From Streptomyces sp. NRRL S-350 (GTDB lineage: Bacteria > Actinomycetota > Actinomycetes > Streptomycetales > Streptomycetaceae): DNA of 64,000 nt. The position numbers were made by a program, and so were the translations under genes. Positions 41,509 through 49,624 of the stretch are shown piece by piece. The stretch covers positions 1 to 64,000 of the forward strand of contig NZ_JOHO01000015.1 of NCBI RefSeq assembly GCF_000719705.1. Direction: 5' to 3'. How positions within the stretch are numbered: position 1 is the stretch's first letter; each line of letters opens with the position of its first letter. Under the pieces are notes generated by a model. It ran no database searches. It was not told the DNA's origin and saw only the letters and a program-made list of their open reading frames with translations.

Positions 41509-41936
41509 GACCGGCCGGCGTCGTCCTGCTGCCGGCACGGGCTCGCGAGCGCGCGGCCCAGGGCGGCGACCTGCACCTGCATCTGGTACGACACGTTGCC
41601 GAGTTGGGCGTCCGGGGAGGTGAACACGGCGAGCGACGTGTTCTCCCCGGCGGGGACGACGATGGCGTAGCCGAGATCGGACTCCACCACGGTCTGGGCC
41701 AGCCGGGGCCGCTCGGCGTCGGTGAACGCGCCGGTGAAGGCGCGGGCGGCGGCGTGCACGGTGGCGGTCATCGCGGCGACCCGCTCGGCGGAGGCGCGCT
41801 CCAGGCCGGCCGAGGCGCCCTCGACCAGTCCGTCACCGGTGGCGACGACCGCGTGCAGCACCCCCGGCAGCTCCAGCAGCGGGGTCAGCACCCACGAGAT
41901 GTCGTCGGTGGCGTTCGGGCTGGGCGTGCTGCTCAC
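41505..41936 (-). CDS. cvnB: conservon roadblock/LC7 protein CvnB
   Basis: 143 aa. Roadblock fold: ISWVLTPLLELPGVLHAVVATGDGLVEG and the C-terminal LAVFTSPDAQLGNVSYQMQ. Roadblock proteins regulate small GTPases, here CvnD. GTGA overlap with cvnA (41933-41936). Confidence 0.92.
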   Translation of the reverse strand: MSSTPSPNATDDISWVLTPLLELPGVLHAVVATGDGLVEGASAGLERASAERVAAMTATVHAAARAFTGAFTDAERPRLAQTVVESDLGYAIVVPAGENTSLAVFTSPDAQLGNVSYQMQVQVAALGRALASPCRQQDDAGRS

Positions 41937-43684
41937 TGCTCGGCTCCTTCTGAGGTCGTCGGGCCGGTGGTGTGGTCACCGGTGGGACGGTCGGCGGGGG
42001 TGGTGCCGGTGGTGCCGGTGGTGCCGGTCGTACGTCCGTTGTCCTCGCGTACGGCGTCCTCGTGCGCCGCCCGGGCCACGGCGGCCCGGCCGGAGTCGGT
42101 GCCCCGCTGCAGCGCCTGCCAGTGGGCGGCGGCCTGCTCCGGGGTCCGCCCGGGGGCGGCGACGGGCGCGTCCGTCCCCTCGGCGGCGAGCGGGCGGCGG
42201 CGCCGCCGGGTGGGCAGGCCGGTGCCGTCGTCCGCCGGGGAGTCCTCGACGCCGGTGTCCACCGCCGGAGCGTCCCCTGCCGCAGCGTCCGCCGCCTGCC
42301 CGCCCGCGCCCCGGGCGGGCACCACGTGGATGGCCGGCGCCGGGTGCGGGCCCGGCTGGTGGTGGCGGTCGGCGAGCCGCGGGCCGTCCTGCTCGTCGGC
42401 GTCGCGCATCGGTGGGACGGCGGCGACGGTGGGCGCGTGGGCGGGCCCGGAGCCGGCCCGCAGCGGCAGCGGGGTGAGCACCGACAGCGGCTGCCCGTCG
42501 TCCACGACGGTCACCAGCGCGGCCGGGATGCGCAGGATGGTCCGCATGCCGCCGTACGGCGACGGCTCGATGTGGCAGGAGAAGCCGTACTGGCGGGCCA
42601 GTTTGCCGATCACCGCGAAACCGGTCTTGGGCGGGTTGCCGAGCTCGGTGAGCAGGACGTCCGGCGGCCCGGCCAGCAGTCGGCGGGCGCGGCGGAGCTG
42701 GTCCTCGTCCATGCCGATGCCGCTGTCGTCGATGATCACCAGCGCGCCGCGGCCGCCCTGCTGGACGGTCACTGGGACGTCGGTCTCCGGGTGGGAGTAG
42801 GCGGTGGCGTTGGCGAGCAGTTCGGCGATGGTGACGGCGATCGGCTCGGCGGCCCGGGCGACCACGGCGAGCCGGTGCTCCCGCAGGTGGTTGGCGACCT
42901 TGATCCGGCCGTAGCCGGGCACCCGGGAGAGCGCGCCGACGACCACCTCGGCAAGCGGGGAGTCGGTGCGGGCCAGGCCCGGCCAGGCCTCGCAGAGCAC
43001 GGCGACGGTCTGGATCCGGCGCAGGGCGACCTCGTTGCGGAAGTCGACCTCCAGCAGCCGGGGGTCGTCGTTGTCGTGCTGGAGCTGCTGGACGAGGCTC
43101 TGGATCTGGTACAGCAGGGTCTGGATCCGGGAGGTGGCGCCGCGCATGGCGGCGCGGGCGGCGGCGTCCACCCGCTCCCGCTCGTCGGCGAGGGCGGCGG
43201 TGGCGGCGTCCAGGACGGACTGCAGCGCCCGGACGGCCTCCGGGCCTACGGCCTGCGGGTCCAGCGGGCCGACCAGCGGCGCGTTGGCGTGGGTGAGCCG
43301 GACGGCGGTGGCGGCGACCCGTTCCCGAGCGAGGTGGCCGACCTCGGCGAGCAGCGCGGCGGTGCGCGCCTCGGCGGCGGCGAGGGCGCGGTCGGCCTCC
43401 TCGGCGCGGGTGGTCGCGTCGGCGGCCTGCCGGGCGGCGTCCCGGGCGGTCTCCCGGGCGTCCCGGGCCGCGTCCTGGGCATCCCGGAGGGCGTCCTCGG
43501 CGGCGCGGGTGCGGTCCTCGGCGGCCCGGAGGGCGTCCTCGGCGGCGCGGGTGCGGTCCTCGGCGCGGGCGAGCGCGGTTCCGGCGGCCGTCGCCCGGGC
43601 GACGGCTCCGGCCCGGCCCCGGGCGAGCACGGCCGCGGCCACGGCGGCGACCACCGCCAGGGCTATCAGCGCGATCAGCGTCAT
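41933..43684 (-). CDS. cvnA: conservon sensor histidine kinase-like protein CvnA
   Basis: 583 aa. One N-terminal membrane helix (about 2-22), a long Ala/Arg/Asp coiled coil containing a 14-residue repeat (RTRAAEDALRAAED), then a GHKL ATPase (N-box ELLANATAYSHPETDVP, G1 IDDSGIGM, G2-like TGFAVIGKLARQYG). The C-terminal 180 residues are Pro/Ala/Thr-rich and disordered, including TTGTTGTTGTT from a 9-bp DNA repeat (about 42001-42027). GAGGAC, formed by the repeat upstream, is the ribosome site. Confidence 0.9.
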   Translation of the reverse strand: MTLIALIALAVVAAVAAAVLARGRAGAVARATAAGTALARAEDRTRAAEDALRAAEDRTRAAEDALRDAQDAARDARETARDAARQAADATTRAEEADRALAAAEARTAALLAEVGHLARERVAATAVRLTHANAPLVGPLDPQAVGPEAVRALQSVLDAATAALADERERVDAAARAAMRGATSRIQTLLYQIQSLVQQLQHDNDDPRLLEVDFRNEVALRRIQTVAVLCEAWPGLARTDSPLAEVVVGALSRVPGYGRIKVANHLREHRLAVVARAAEPIAVTIAELLANATAYSHPETDVPVTVQQGGRGALVIIDDSGIGMDEDQLRRARRLLAGPPDVLLTELGNPPKTGFAVIGKLARQYGFSCHIEPSPYGGMRTILRIPAALVTVVDDGQPLSVLTPLPLRAGSGPAHAPTVAAVPPMRDADEQDGPRLADRHHQPGPHPAPAIHVVPARGAGGQAADAAAGDAPAVDTGVEDSPADDGTGLPTRRRRRPLAAEGTDAPVAAPGRTPEQAAAHWQALQRGTDSGRAAVARAAHEDAVREDNGRTTGTTGTTGTTPADRPTGDHTTGPTTSEGAEQ

Positions 43685-43691
43685 CGAAGTC

Positions 43692-43727
43692 CTCGGAGTG
43701 CTCGGAGTGCTCGGAGTGCTCGGGGTG
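43692..43727. repeat. 9-bp tandem repeat just upstream of cvnA
   Basis: Three exact copies of CTCGGAGTG and one variant, occupying the 5' leader of the conservon from 8 to 43 bp before the ATG. Confidence 0.88.
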
Positions 43728-43789
43728 CTCGCGGGGTCGGGCCGGTAGGGCCGGCCGGGCCGGTCGGGGCGGTGCGGGCCCCGGGCGGG

Positions 43790-44800
43790 TCAGCCCTGGG
43801 CGGCGCGCGGGCGCGGGATCCGGCCGGCTTCCCCGGCCAGTTCCCGGGCGACCAGGGCGACCTGTCCCATGGCGTCCAGGACGCCCGGCGCCGCCGAGCC
43901 GTCCAGGTGCCGGTGCTCGGCCGCGATGGTGAGCACCAGCCGCTCGGGCAGGCCGAGTTCGGGGTGGCGCTGTTCGGCGATCACCCGCCGGGCGGCGTCC
44001 AGCGCGGGTATTCCGGCGGCGTGCAGGGCGTGGGCGCGCTCGCGGACGTACGCGAGGTAGCCGATGTGGTCGTGGACGCCCTCGCGGTCGAGCACCGGGC
44101 CGTGGCCGGGTACGAAGATCTCGGCTCCGGTGGCGAGGGCCTGCTCGCAGGCGCCGATGATGTTCTCCAGCGGGCCGGCCCAGTGCGAGGGGTGGTCGCC
44201 GGGCTGTTCGGGGGTGGAGGAGAAGATCACGTCTCCGGTGAACACCGCGCGCTGGTGCGGGAGGTGGACGATCAGGTCGCCGCCGGTGTGGGCGGCGGGG
44301 AGGCTGGTGATCTGCACGGGGTGGCGTCCGACGCGCAGCTCCAGCTCGCCGGTGAAGACGGTGTCGGGCTGCACCGGCTCGGTGGTGGACCAGTCGAACC
44401 GCCCGAAGTGCTCCTTGAGGTAGCCGCCGAGCGGGGAGTCCGGGTCGCTGCCGTTGACCAGGGCGTGCTGCTGCTGCGGGGTGGGCTCCCAGTGGATGTG
44501 CTCCAGTGCCTCCCGGGTGGCGATGACCTCGGCGTCGGGCAGCACCCCGGCGCCCCACAGGTGGTCGCCGTTGGCGTGGGTGACGACCACCCGGTCGATC
44601 TCGACCCCGGGAGGCAGCAGCCCACGGCTCGCGGCGAGGAACTCCGCGGCCATCGACGGGTCGTAGGGGGTGTCGATCCACAGCGCGGTCGCCTCGGAGG
44701 CCAGCAGTCCGCAGTTGGCCAGGCCCCAGCCCCGCTTCGGGGGGAGCCACACGTACAGGTCCTCGGCAATCGCGCTCACGTTCGCACGGTTGATCGTCAT
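43790..44800 (-). CDS. metallo-beta-lactamase fold protein
   Basis: 336 aa. Metal site VTHANGDHLWGAGV, then AAHTGGDLIVHLP, VFTGDVIFSS and FVPGHGPVLDREG. The first motif has Asn-Gly-Asp-His, slightly off the standard HxHxDH. The C-terminal region is helical. Start chosen at 44800 because of a near-consensus -10 element 7 nt upstream. Not clearly part of the conservon unit. Substrate unknown. Confidence 0.85.
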   Translation of the reverse strand: MTINRANVSAIAEDLYVWLPPKRGWGLANCGLLASEATALWIDTPYDPSMAAEFLAASRGLLPPGVEIDRVVVTHANGDHLWGAGVLPDAEVIATREALEHIHWEPTPQQQHALVNGSDPDSPLGGYLKEHFGRFDWSTTEPVQPDTVFTGELELRVGRHPVQITSLPAAHTGGDLIVHLPHQRAVFTGDVIFSSTPEQPGDHPSHWAGPLENIIGACEQALATGAEIFVPGHGPVLDREGVHDHIGYLAYVRERAHALHAAGIPALDAARRVIAEQRHPELGLPERLVLTIAAEHRHLDGSAAPGVLDAMGQVALVARELAGEAGRIPRPRAAQG

Positions 44801-44807
44801 GGGCGCG

Positions 44808-44813
44808 ATTATG
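44808..44813 (-). promoter_or_regulatory. -10 element, MBL protein gene
   Basis: CATAAT on the minus strand, 7 nt before the ATG. The best match to the -10 consensus in the window. Confidence 0.6.
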
Positions 44814-44921
44814 CCCGCGATGTGTCGAGAGTGGGGCAAAGCCTTTACGGACGACCGGAGTTCATGGCCCGGTCTCTCCCGGGCTGTCCGGATTCGCACC
44901 ACGTGGTCGAGACCAATTGTC

Positions 44922-45725
44922 TCACTGGTCGGGACGACCCACGGACAGTTCGCCCCGGAATCCCGACGGGACGTCGGATCGCGGCGAGGGCAGGACGCGG
45001 CAGACCTCGACCGTGACGTCCACGGTGTCCAGGCCGATCACCCGCCCCTCGACGGCGGCGAATCCTTTCTCCCCGGAGCGGAACAGCGCCGCCAGCGGCG
45101 AGTTGCGGCTCGCCGCCGTCAGCGCCTCCACCGCCATCGCGGAGCCGAAGGCGAACACCCCGCAGAGCACGATGCAGGGCGCGTGCCGGGGCGTGCGGGT
45201 CACGAAGACGAAGCCGTGGTCGCGGATCAGCTCCCCGGCGGGGTTGTACAGCGCCTCGAAGGTCATGCCGCCCCACCGGGCCCGGGCCTCGTCCGGGTAC
45301 TCGATGGCGAAGTCCGGGAACACCGCGTCGAGCACGCCCGCGGAGTAGGAGTTGACGCTCGGGCCGCCGATCGAGAAGGTCGGCATCCGCGGGTCCTGCG
45401 CGCCCGCCACCACCAGCTCGATCGTCGCCTTCCGGTTGACCTTCCGCAGCAGGTCGGTGAGCTCCGCTATCGCCCTGGCCTCCGCCATCGGCATGAAGAG
45501 CACGTTCTTCGGCCCGCGGCTGGTCAACTGGCAGCCGTCCGTGGTGAAGGCGAACTCCGCCACCTCGATGCTCGGCGTGATGATCTGCACCCGGCCGTAC
45601 GGTGCCAGCAGCGCCCGCAGGAAGCCGTAGCGCAGGAGCAGCCTGGTCCGGGCGAGGGAGCGCGCCGCGAGGAAGCCCATCACGGCCGGCACCGATGCGA
45701 TCAGCACCTGGAGCAGGATGTCCAT
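44922..45725 (-). CDS. membrane-anchored protein of unknown function
   Basis: 267 aa, not recognised. One N-terminal hydrophobic helix (about 3-22), then a soluble alpha/beta domain with FSIGGPSVNSYSAGVLDAVF, TFEALYNPAGELIRDHGF and the hydrophobic CIVLCGVFAFGSAMAVEAL. GGP-Asn segments of this type recur in uncharacterised actinobacterial proteins. GGGGGA precedes the ATG. It is flanked by genes of different families with no overlap. Confidence 0.65.
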   Translation of the reverse strand: MDILLQVLIASVPAVMGFLAARSLARTRLLLRYGFLRALLAPYGRVQIITPSIEVAEFAFTTDGCQLTSRGPKNVLFMPMAEARAIAELTDLLRKVNRKATIELVVAGAQDPRMPTFSIGGPSVNSYSAGVLDAVFPDFAIEYPDEARARWGGMTFEALYNPAGELIRDHGFVFVTRTPRHAPCIVLCGVFAFGSAMAVEALTAASRNSPLAALFRSGEKGFAAVEGRVIGLDTVDVTVEVCRVLPSPRSDVPSGFRGELSVGRPDQ

Positions 45726-45830
45726 ATCGTCCCCCGGGAGAAGACTCGACCACGAACCGTACGCCCTGGTTAAGTCCCCGCCCGTGACCGGAAATACCCC
45801 CCTTGCGGCGTTTTCGCCGCGCCACGGTTC

Positions 45831-46775
45831 CTACCCGAAGTGTTGCTGGAGCCGCTTGATTCCCTTCCGCTCCCCGGCGCAGCGCTCGTACCCCAGCCAC
45901 TCGTTGATCGCCAGCATCGGCGCGTTGGTCTCGTCGTTGGAGGTGTACGCGCTGCGGTAGCCCGCCGCGGCCGCCAGGCGCAGCGACTCCCGCTTGGCCA
46001 GCTTGCTCAGGCCGCGGCCGCGGAACTCCCGGCGGCAGGCGGTGAAGGCCGACCAGTAGCGGTCCACCCCGTCGGTCTTCGCCATGGTGAACGCGGCCGG
46101 CTCGCCGTCCACCACGGCGACCACGGTCAGCCCGAGGTCCAGGTCCGGCCACGCCCAGTCGGACCGCAGCCAGTTCTCGTACTCCAGGGCGTCCATCGGC
46201 ACCTCGCCGGGCTCGTCCCGGATGGCGTCCGCCTCGACCAGGAACAGCGGGCGCGGGTCGGCCGCCCAGTCGGTGGCCGGGCGCAGTTCGACGCCGGCCG
46301 GCCGGGCGGGCGCCGGCGGCAGCGGCCGTGTCAGGTCCAGGCCGCCGAACTGGGCGGCGCGGCCGATCTCGTAGCCCCGGGCGGCGCCGAAGGCCAGCGA
46401 GGCGGGCTCGTCGTCCAGCCAGGTGTACAGCTCCGTCACCCCGTGCTCCGCGAGGTGCCGTTCGGCCGCGGCCAGCAGCGCGGTGGCCGCGCCGAGCCGC
46501 CGGAACCCCGGCAGCACGCTGCCGTTGGCGTAGCCGGCACCCCTGGCCGTCGTCCCGAGCACCAGACCGCAGCGCACCGCTCCGACCACCCGGCCGTCCG
46601 TCTCGGCGACGAAGGTGCGGAAGTGCTCGTCGGGATTGTGCCGGTCGTTCAGCCAGACCATGGCCGCGGCGGTCATCACCAGGTGCTCGCGCCCGGCCTG
46701 GTGGGCCGCCACCACGGCCTCGGCGTCCTCGGGGCGGAACTCACGAATGGTCAGGGGAGGAGAAGTCATAGTCAT
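45831..46775 (-). CDS. double-domain GNAT acetyltransferase
   Basis: 314 aa, two GNAT domains in tandem. The first shows the acetyl-CoA loop as VLPGFRRLGAATALL (about 88-102); the second as CRREFRGRGLSKLAKRESL (about 242-260) with NETNAPMLAINEWLGY-like ending. Tandem GNATs in streptomycetes act on antibiotics, amino-sugars or mycothiol; the substrate here is unknown. Start ATG at 46775, with a -10 element 8 nt upstream. Confidence 0.86.
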   Translation of the reverse strand: MTMTSPPLTIREFRPEDAEAVVAAHQAGREHLVMTAAAMVWLNDRHNPDEHFRTFVAETDGRVVGAVRCGLVLGTTARGAGYANGSVLPGFRRLGAATALLAAAERHLAEHGVTELYTWLDDEPASLAFGAARGYEIGRAAQFGGLDLTRPLPPAPARPAGVELRPATDWAADPRPLFLVEADAIRDEPGEVPMDALEYENWLRSDWAWPDLDLGLTVVAVVDGEPAAFTMAKTDGVDRYWSAFTACRREFRGRGLSKLAKRESLRLAAAAGYRSAYTSNDETNAPMLAINEWLGYERCAGERKGIKRLQQHFG

Positions 46776-46783
46776 GGATTCCC

Positions 46784-46789
46784 ACGCTA
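46784..46789 (-). promoter_or_regulatory. -10 element, GNAT gene
   Basis: TAGCGT on the minus strand, 8 nt before the ATG. Confidence 0.4.
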
Positions 46790-46917
46790 GCCGCCTCCGG
46801 CCGTGCGGCGCCTCCGAATTTCCCGCCGGCCGGGCACCCCACCGGGGGTTGCGGTCGCGGCCGGGGTCCGAACCCGCCCGTCACCAGGACCGCAAGCTCA
46901 AATAATGCTCTGAGAAG

Positions 46918-46947
46918 GCCGGGTGGGGCTTGGCAGCCACCCCGGCC
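46918..46947 (+). promoter_or_regulatory. leader hairpin upstream of the DUF692 gene
   Basis: GGCCGGGTGG (46918-46927) pairs with CCACCCCGGCC (46937-46947) with one bulged base. It lies about 95 bp before the DUF692 start, just after an AT-rich stretch that may hold the promoter. It could be an attenuator or protective stem. Confidence 0.35.
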
Positions 46948-47042
46948 GGGGACATCCTCAGCAACACGGCCGCGCGGTCCTGGCGACGACGCCCGCACCG
47001 CCCGACGGCCTTCCCACCCGGCCCTCCGAAGGGGGCGAACCC

Positions 47043-47924
47043 ATGACTTCCCCTGCCCTGGACCTGCCCGTACGGGCCACCGGCGGCGACGCCGCCCCCG
47101 CCCGGCCCGCCGCTCCCGCCCGCCTCGGCGTCGGCCTCGGCTGGCGCGGCGAGATCGACACCGTGGTCGAACGCCAGCCCGGCCTGGACTGGGTCGAGGT
47201 GGTCGCCGAGAACGTCTGCGCCGGCCACCTGCCCCCCTCCCTGACCGTGCTGCGCGACCGCGGCGTCACCGTCGTCCCGCACGGCGTCGGCCTCGGACTC
47301 GGCGGCGCCGACCTGCCCGACCGCGACCGGCTCGCCCGGCTCGCCGACACCGCGCTGGCGCTCGGCTCGCCGCTGGTCACCGAGCACCTGGCCTTCGTCC
47401 GGGCCGGCGGCCTGGAGGCCGGCCACCTGCTGCCCGTGCCCCGCACCCGGGACTCGCTGCGGGTGATCGCCGAGAACATCCGGATCGCCCAGGACCTGCT
47501 CCCGGTGCCGCTCGCCGTGGAGAACATCGCCGCCCAACTCGCCTGGCCGGACGACGAGTTCACCGAGGCAGAGTTCCTCGCCGAGCTGGTCGGGCGCACC
47601 GGCGTCCGCCTCCTGATCGACGTCGCCAACCTGCACACCAACCGGGTCAACCTCGGCATCGACCCGGCCGCCGAACTCGGCCGCCTGCCGCTGGAGGCGC
47701 TGGCCTACGTCCACGTCGCGGGCGGCACCCTGGTCGACGGGATCTGGCACGACACCCACGCCCACCCCGTCACCGAACCGGTGCTGGAGGTGCTGGCCGA
47801 GCTCTGCGCGCGGGTGGCGCCGCCCGGCGTGCTGCTCGAACGCGACGCAGACTTCCCGCCGCCCAGTGAGCTGGCCGGTGAACTGGACGCCATCCGCCGG
47901 GTGCTGGAGGGGAGCACCCGGTGA
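47043..47924 (+). CDS. DUF692 (MNIO-type) metalloenzyme
   Basis: 293 aa, TIM-barrel of the MbnB/TglH/ChrH superfamily of multinuclear iron oxidases that modify Cys (or Asp) in ribosomal peptides. All likely metal ligands are visible: VPHGVG (H80), TEHLAF (E114, H115), AVENIA (E160, N161), IDVANLHTN (D193, N196, N200), YVHVAGG (H224), WHDTHAHP (D237, H239) and LLERDAD (E266, D268). GAAGGGGG precedes the ATG. It overlaps its partner gene and lies upstream of two TIGR04222-like genes, one with a Cys-Gly-rich tail that is the likely substrate. Confidence 0.9.
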   Translation: MTSPALDLPVRATGGDAAPARPAAPARLGVGLGWRGEIDTVVERQPGLDWVEVVAENVCAGHLPPSLTVLRDRGVTVVPHGVGLGLGGADLPDRDRLARLADTALALGSPLVTEHLAFVRAGGLEAGHLLPVPRTRDSLRVIAENIRIAQDLLPVPLAVENIAAQLAWPDDEFTEAEFLAELVGRTGVRLLIDVANLHTNRVNLGIDPAAELGRLPLEALAYVHVAGGTLVDGIWHDTHAHPVTEPVLEVLAELCARVAPPGVLLERDADFPPPSELAGELDAIRRVLEGSTR

Positions 47925-48364
47925 TGAGCGACCCGCCCGCGGCCCCGGCTCCCGGCGACGACCGGGCGCTCGCGACCGCCCGGGAGCGCCTGGCCCGGCG
48001 CCAGGAGGAGCTGCTGGCCGCCCTGGTGGCCGGCGGGCCCGTCCCGCCCGGCTTCGACCCGGTCCAGGTCCGCGCCCAGTCCACCGGCCTCGCCGCCAAG
48101 CGGCGCGACACCACCGCGAAGGTGGCCCCTGACCTGCCCCGCCTGCTGGGGCCGCGCTACGGGCCGCTCTTCCTCGACTACGCCCGCACCCGTCCGCAGA
48201 CCGGCGGCTACCGCGCCGACGCCCGGTCCTTCGCCGCGTGGGTGCTCACCGGCGGCGGCCCGCTCGCCGCCGACCACCGCCGGGCCCTGGAGCAGTGGCT
48301 CGACCCGGCACCCGTACGACCGCCCGGCCCGCTCGCGCGTCTGCGCCGGGCCCTGCGCGGCTAG
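47921..48364 (+). CDS. small partner protein of the DUF692 enzyme
   Basis: About 147 aa. Coupled to the enzyme gene: GTG at 47921 overlaps its stop, and an ATG at 47924 is an alternative start. The segment [38 protein letters not shown] has the shape of the DUF2063-type partners of MNIO enzymes (LGEEF ... YxxxHPxxxxxLRxYGxxFxxFL), though identity is low. Such partners present the peptide substrate. A role as recognition subunit is inferred. C-terminus is Pro/Arg-rich. Confidence 0.7.
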   Translation: MMSDPPAAPAPGDDRALATARERLARRQEELLAALVAGGPVPPGFDPVQVRAQSTGLAAKRRDTTAKVAPDLPRLLGPRYGPLFLDYARTRPQTGGYRADARSFAAWVLTGGGPLAADHRRALEQWLDPAPVRPPGPLARLRRALRG

Positions 48365-48394
48365 CGAACCATCGTCACCTCGGGGGAACCGTCC

Positions 48395-49462
48395 ATGTGG
48401 CACAACAGCTACTTCCTCGTCCCGGCCGTCCTGCTGGCGGCCGCCGCCCTGTACGCGAGCCTGACCCGGCAGCGCGTCGGCCACGTCCCGTACGCCAAGG
48501 GACTGCCCGGCCGCGGTCTGCCGCTGCTGGACGCCGCCTTCCTGGCCGGCGGGCCGGGCCGGGTGTTCGACACCGTCCTCGTCCGGATGCACATGAACGA
48601 GCAGGCCGTGATCAGCCGCGCCGGCCTGGTCACGCTCACCGGCGCCAAGCCGTACGACGCGGTCGACCAGGCGGTCCACGAGGCCGTCGGCCCCACGGGG
48701 AGCCGCGAACTCGCCCCGCTGCGCCGGATGGTGATGCGCTCCGCCGCCGTCCAGGAGATCGGCGACCGGCTCGCCGACCGCGGCCTGATGCGCCGCCCCG
48801 AGCGGCTGCAGCGGGCCAGGACCGCCCGCCGGCTGCTCTGGCTCGCGATGCTCGTCACGGCGGCCTTCGCCGTGGCCTCCGAACTGCTCGACGACGGCGC
48901 CTACGGCCACGACCGCCCCAACCTCGGGATCCCCGCCGTCCTGCTGGCCGCGGGCTTCGTCACGCTGCTCGCCACGAAGCCGGTCAAGGGCCGGATCACC
49001 CCGGCCGGGCAGCGCCAGCTGGGCCTGATGGGCGGCTCGCCGTGGACGCCCCACTCCGGGGTGTCGCCCCAGCTGGCCGGCGGCGCGCTGCTGGGCGCGC
49101 TCGCGCTCGGCGGGCTGGCCGCCGCCGGGCTGGACGACCAGGAGCTGGAGGGTGCGATGCTCGCCGCGGTGGCCGAGGAGGAGGCGGTGCGGCAGGCCGC
49201 CGTCGGCTCGTCCGCGTTCGCCTCCTCGTCCTCGTCCTCGTCCTCGTCCTCTTCGTCCAGCTCCTGCGGCAGTTCGGCCGCCTGGTGCGGCTCGTCCGAC
49301 TCCGGATCCTCCAGCTGCGGCGGGGGCAGCGGGTGCGGATCGTCCAGCTGCGGCTCCGGCTCCAGCAGTTGCGGCTCGTCCTCCTCCAGCTGCGGGTCGT
49401 CCGGCTGCGGCTCCTCGTCGTCCAGCTGCGGGTCGAGCTGCGGCAGCAGCTGCGGATCGTGA
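48395..49462 (+). CDS. TIGR04222-like membrane protein with Cys-Gly/Ser tail
   Basis: 355 aa. N-terminal membrane helix (about 6-22), a soluble domain with LLDAAFLAGGPGRVFDTVLVRM shared with the next-but-one gene product, further hydrophobic segments (about 147-163, 178-193, 227-246), then a low-complexity tail from residue 271. The tail has a 14-Ser run and 11 Cys (291, 298, 308, 314, 319, 326, 333, 338, 345, 349, 353), each followed by Gly; there is no Cys elsewhere. It lies 30 bp after the partner gene. The tail looks like a substrate for the DUF692 enzyme. Confidence 0.8.
   Translation: MWHNSYFLVPAVLLAAAALYASLTRQRVGHVPYAKGLPGRGLPLLDAAFLAGGPGRVFDTVLVRMHMNEQAVISRAGLVTLTGAKPYDAVDQAVHEAVGPTGSRELAPLRRMVMRSAAVQEIGDRLADRGLMRRPERLQRARTARRLLWLAMLVTAAFAVASELLDDGAYGHDRPNLGIPAVLLAAGFVTLLATKPVKGRITPAGQRQLGLMGGSPWTPHSGVSPQLAGGALLGALALGGLAAAGLDDQELEGAMLAAVAEEEAVRQAAVGSSAFASSSSSSSSSSSSSSCGSSAAWCGSSDSGSSSCGGGSGCGSSSCGSGSSSCGSSSSSCGSSGCGSSSSSCGSSCGSSCGS
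49205..49462 (+). repeat. low-complexity tract coding the Ser/Cys/Gly tail
   Basis: Starts with tandem TCCTCG hexamers and continues with imperfect repeats of AGCTGCGG. Likely to vary in length between strains. Confidence 0.85.
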
Positions 49463-49624
49463 CCGCCGCCCCGGGGCGACCGCGGTTCGGCTCGGAGCGG
49501 CGGCCGGGTTCGGAGCGGCGGTTCGTCCCGGAACGGCGGTTCGTCCCCCGTCCGACGTCACAGTTCGGTATCGCGGGCCGGTAAGACATTCCCCGCGCCC
49601 TCCGGCCAGGCATACAACAAGCCC

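Noticed and set aside
41972..45016. long open frame opposite the conservon and MBL gene
   Set aside because: Antisense shadow; the overlapping minus-strand genes have clear families and coupled starts.
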